Program-made: the position numbers and the translations under genes
Part shown: positions 6,424 to 6,990 of the stretch, one piece after another
Position numbering within the stretch: position 1 is the first letter of the stretch
How the letters are laid out: every line of letters starts with the position of its first letter
Source of the DNA: an uncultured Oscillospiraceae bacterium
Lineage (GTDB): Bacteria > Bacillota > Clostridia > Oscillospirales > Oscillospiraceae
DNA: 6,990 nt
NCBI GenBank assembly: GCA_934561725.1
Contig: CAKTGW010000055.1
Coordinates: 1 to 6,990 of the forward strand
Direction: 5' to 3'
The notes under the pieces: generated by a model
What the model was told of the DNA's origin: nothing
What the model saw: the letters and a program-made list of their open reading frames with translations, nothing else
The model's database searches: none

Positions 6424-6990
6424 ACAGAACACTTGTGATTTCCATTGATGCCTTGATCACGGCGGATATTCCCCGCCTGCGGCAGTTGCCCCACCTGGGG
6501 CGGATCATGGAGGGTGCCGCCTGCGCCAAGGATATCCTCTGCATTTATCCGACGCTGACATATCCCTGCCATACGACCATCGCCACGGGCTGCTATCCAG
6601 ACCGCCACGGCATCTGCAACAATGAGCGGTTTCAGCCCTGCGCGGAGGGCCGTGCGGACTGGTACTGGTTCCGCAGGGACATCCGCGTTCCCACGCTGAT
6701 CGACTACGCCAAGGCCAATGGCCTTTCCACCGCTACGGTAACATGGCCGGTGATGGGTGCCAGCGGAGCGGACTACAACATCGGAGAGATCTGGGCGCCG
6801 GAGGAGAAGGACAATCCGGCGCCGTGGTTCCAGCAGGCCGACAGCCCTGCCGCCGCAGAGATCTTTGAAGCGAACAAGCATATGCTCTGTTGGATGAAAA
6901 CGCCGCAGATGGACGAATTTGCCGCCCAGTGCGCCCGGGGCAAGCGGTATCCCATCAGTTATATGCGGGGGCTTCTGGAAACCTGGCGGG
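6420..6990 (+). CDS. NPP-type phosphodiesterase/pyrophosphatase, alkaline phosphatase superfamily (N-terminal 190 residues)
   Basis: This enzyme would hydrolyse phosphodiester or pyrophosphate bonds using two metal ions; the gene runs off the window. The N-terminal strand RTLVISIDAL holds the first metal-binding Asp, D10. The nucleophile loop PTLTYPCHTTIATGCYPDRHGI begins at 44, with T47 as the likely nucleophile, matching PTKTFPNHxxxxTGxYPxxHGI of NPP enzymes. N68 sits 21 residues further on, as does the conserved Asn of Xanthomonas NPP (T90, N111). The remaining metal ligands lie beyond the window. There is no signal peptide or membrane anchor, so the protein looks cytosolic, unlike animal ecto-NPPs. 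Many cysteines (35, 41, 50, 58, 66, 75) suit a reducing compartment. It overlaps the previous stop (ATGA). Nucleotides, glycerophosphodiesters or phosphonoacetate-like compounds are all possible substrates. Confidence 0.85.
   Translation, partial: MNRTLVISIDALITADIPRLRQLPHLGRIMEGAACAKDILCIYPTLTYPCHTTIATGCYPDRHGICNNERFQPCAEGRADWYWFRRDIRVPTLIDYAKANGLSTATVTWPVMGASGADYNIGEIWAPEEKDNPAPWFQQADSPAAAEIFEANKHMLCWMKTPQMDEFAAQCARGKRYPISYMRGLLETWR

Noticed and set aside
1..6990. CRISPR array, tRNA, rRNA or phage genes
   Set aside because: No regularly spaced repeats, cloverleaf or rRNA-like sequence, and no phage structural or integrase-type gene beyond the IS transposase, were seen on either strand.

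Overview
The window looks like chromosomal DNA of an anaerobic Gram-positive gut-type Clostridia, perhaps an Oscillospiraceae relative. This is inferred from GC-rich coding sequence next to a very AT-rich regulatory gap, strong AGGAGG-type ribosome binding sites, an LAAC lipoprotein signal on the binding protein, and ATGA-coupled operon genes. No marker gene fixes the species.

Layout. Positions 1-294 are the right end of an IS3-family insertion sequence: the last 70 codons of its transposase, a strong hairpin that works as a terminator on the minus strand, and a terminal inverted repeat ending at 294. Positions 295-466 hold nothing recognisable. A DeoR-family repressor lies on the minus strand (467-1249). 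It is divergent from a long plus-strand operon, with an AT-rich control region of about 270 bp between them. That region holds a minus-strand promoter with a possible operator arm exactly in its spacer, a matching second arm 72 bp away, and a near-consensus plus-strand promoter (TTGACA-17-TATGAT) directly before the operon.

The operon (1540 to beyond the window end) reads: CUT1 ABC ATPase, permease A, permease B, substrate-binding lipoprotein, a 191-residue protein resembling the C-terminal part of RarA/MgsA without its ATPase domain, and the start of a cytosolic nucleotide pyrophosphatase/phosphodiesterase (NPP)-type enzyme of the alkaline phosphatase superfamily. Hairpins sit on both sides of the binding-protein gene and probably set its mRNA level apart from its neighbours.

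How it fits together (inference). The transporter resembles the UgpBAEC glycerol-3-phosphate/glycerophosphodiester importer. The NPP-type enzyme has no signal peptide, so it would cleave an imported phosphodiester or related organophosphate inside the cell. The DeoR protein, whose family senses phosphorylated metabolites, would control the operon. The unusual part is the ATPase-less RarA-like protein, which is translationally coupled to the phosphodiesterase; its role here is unknown.
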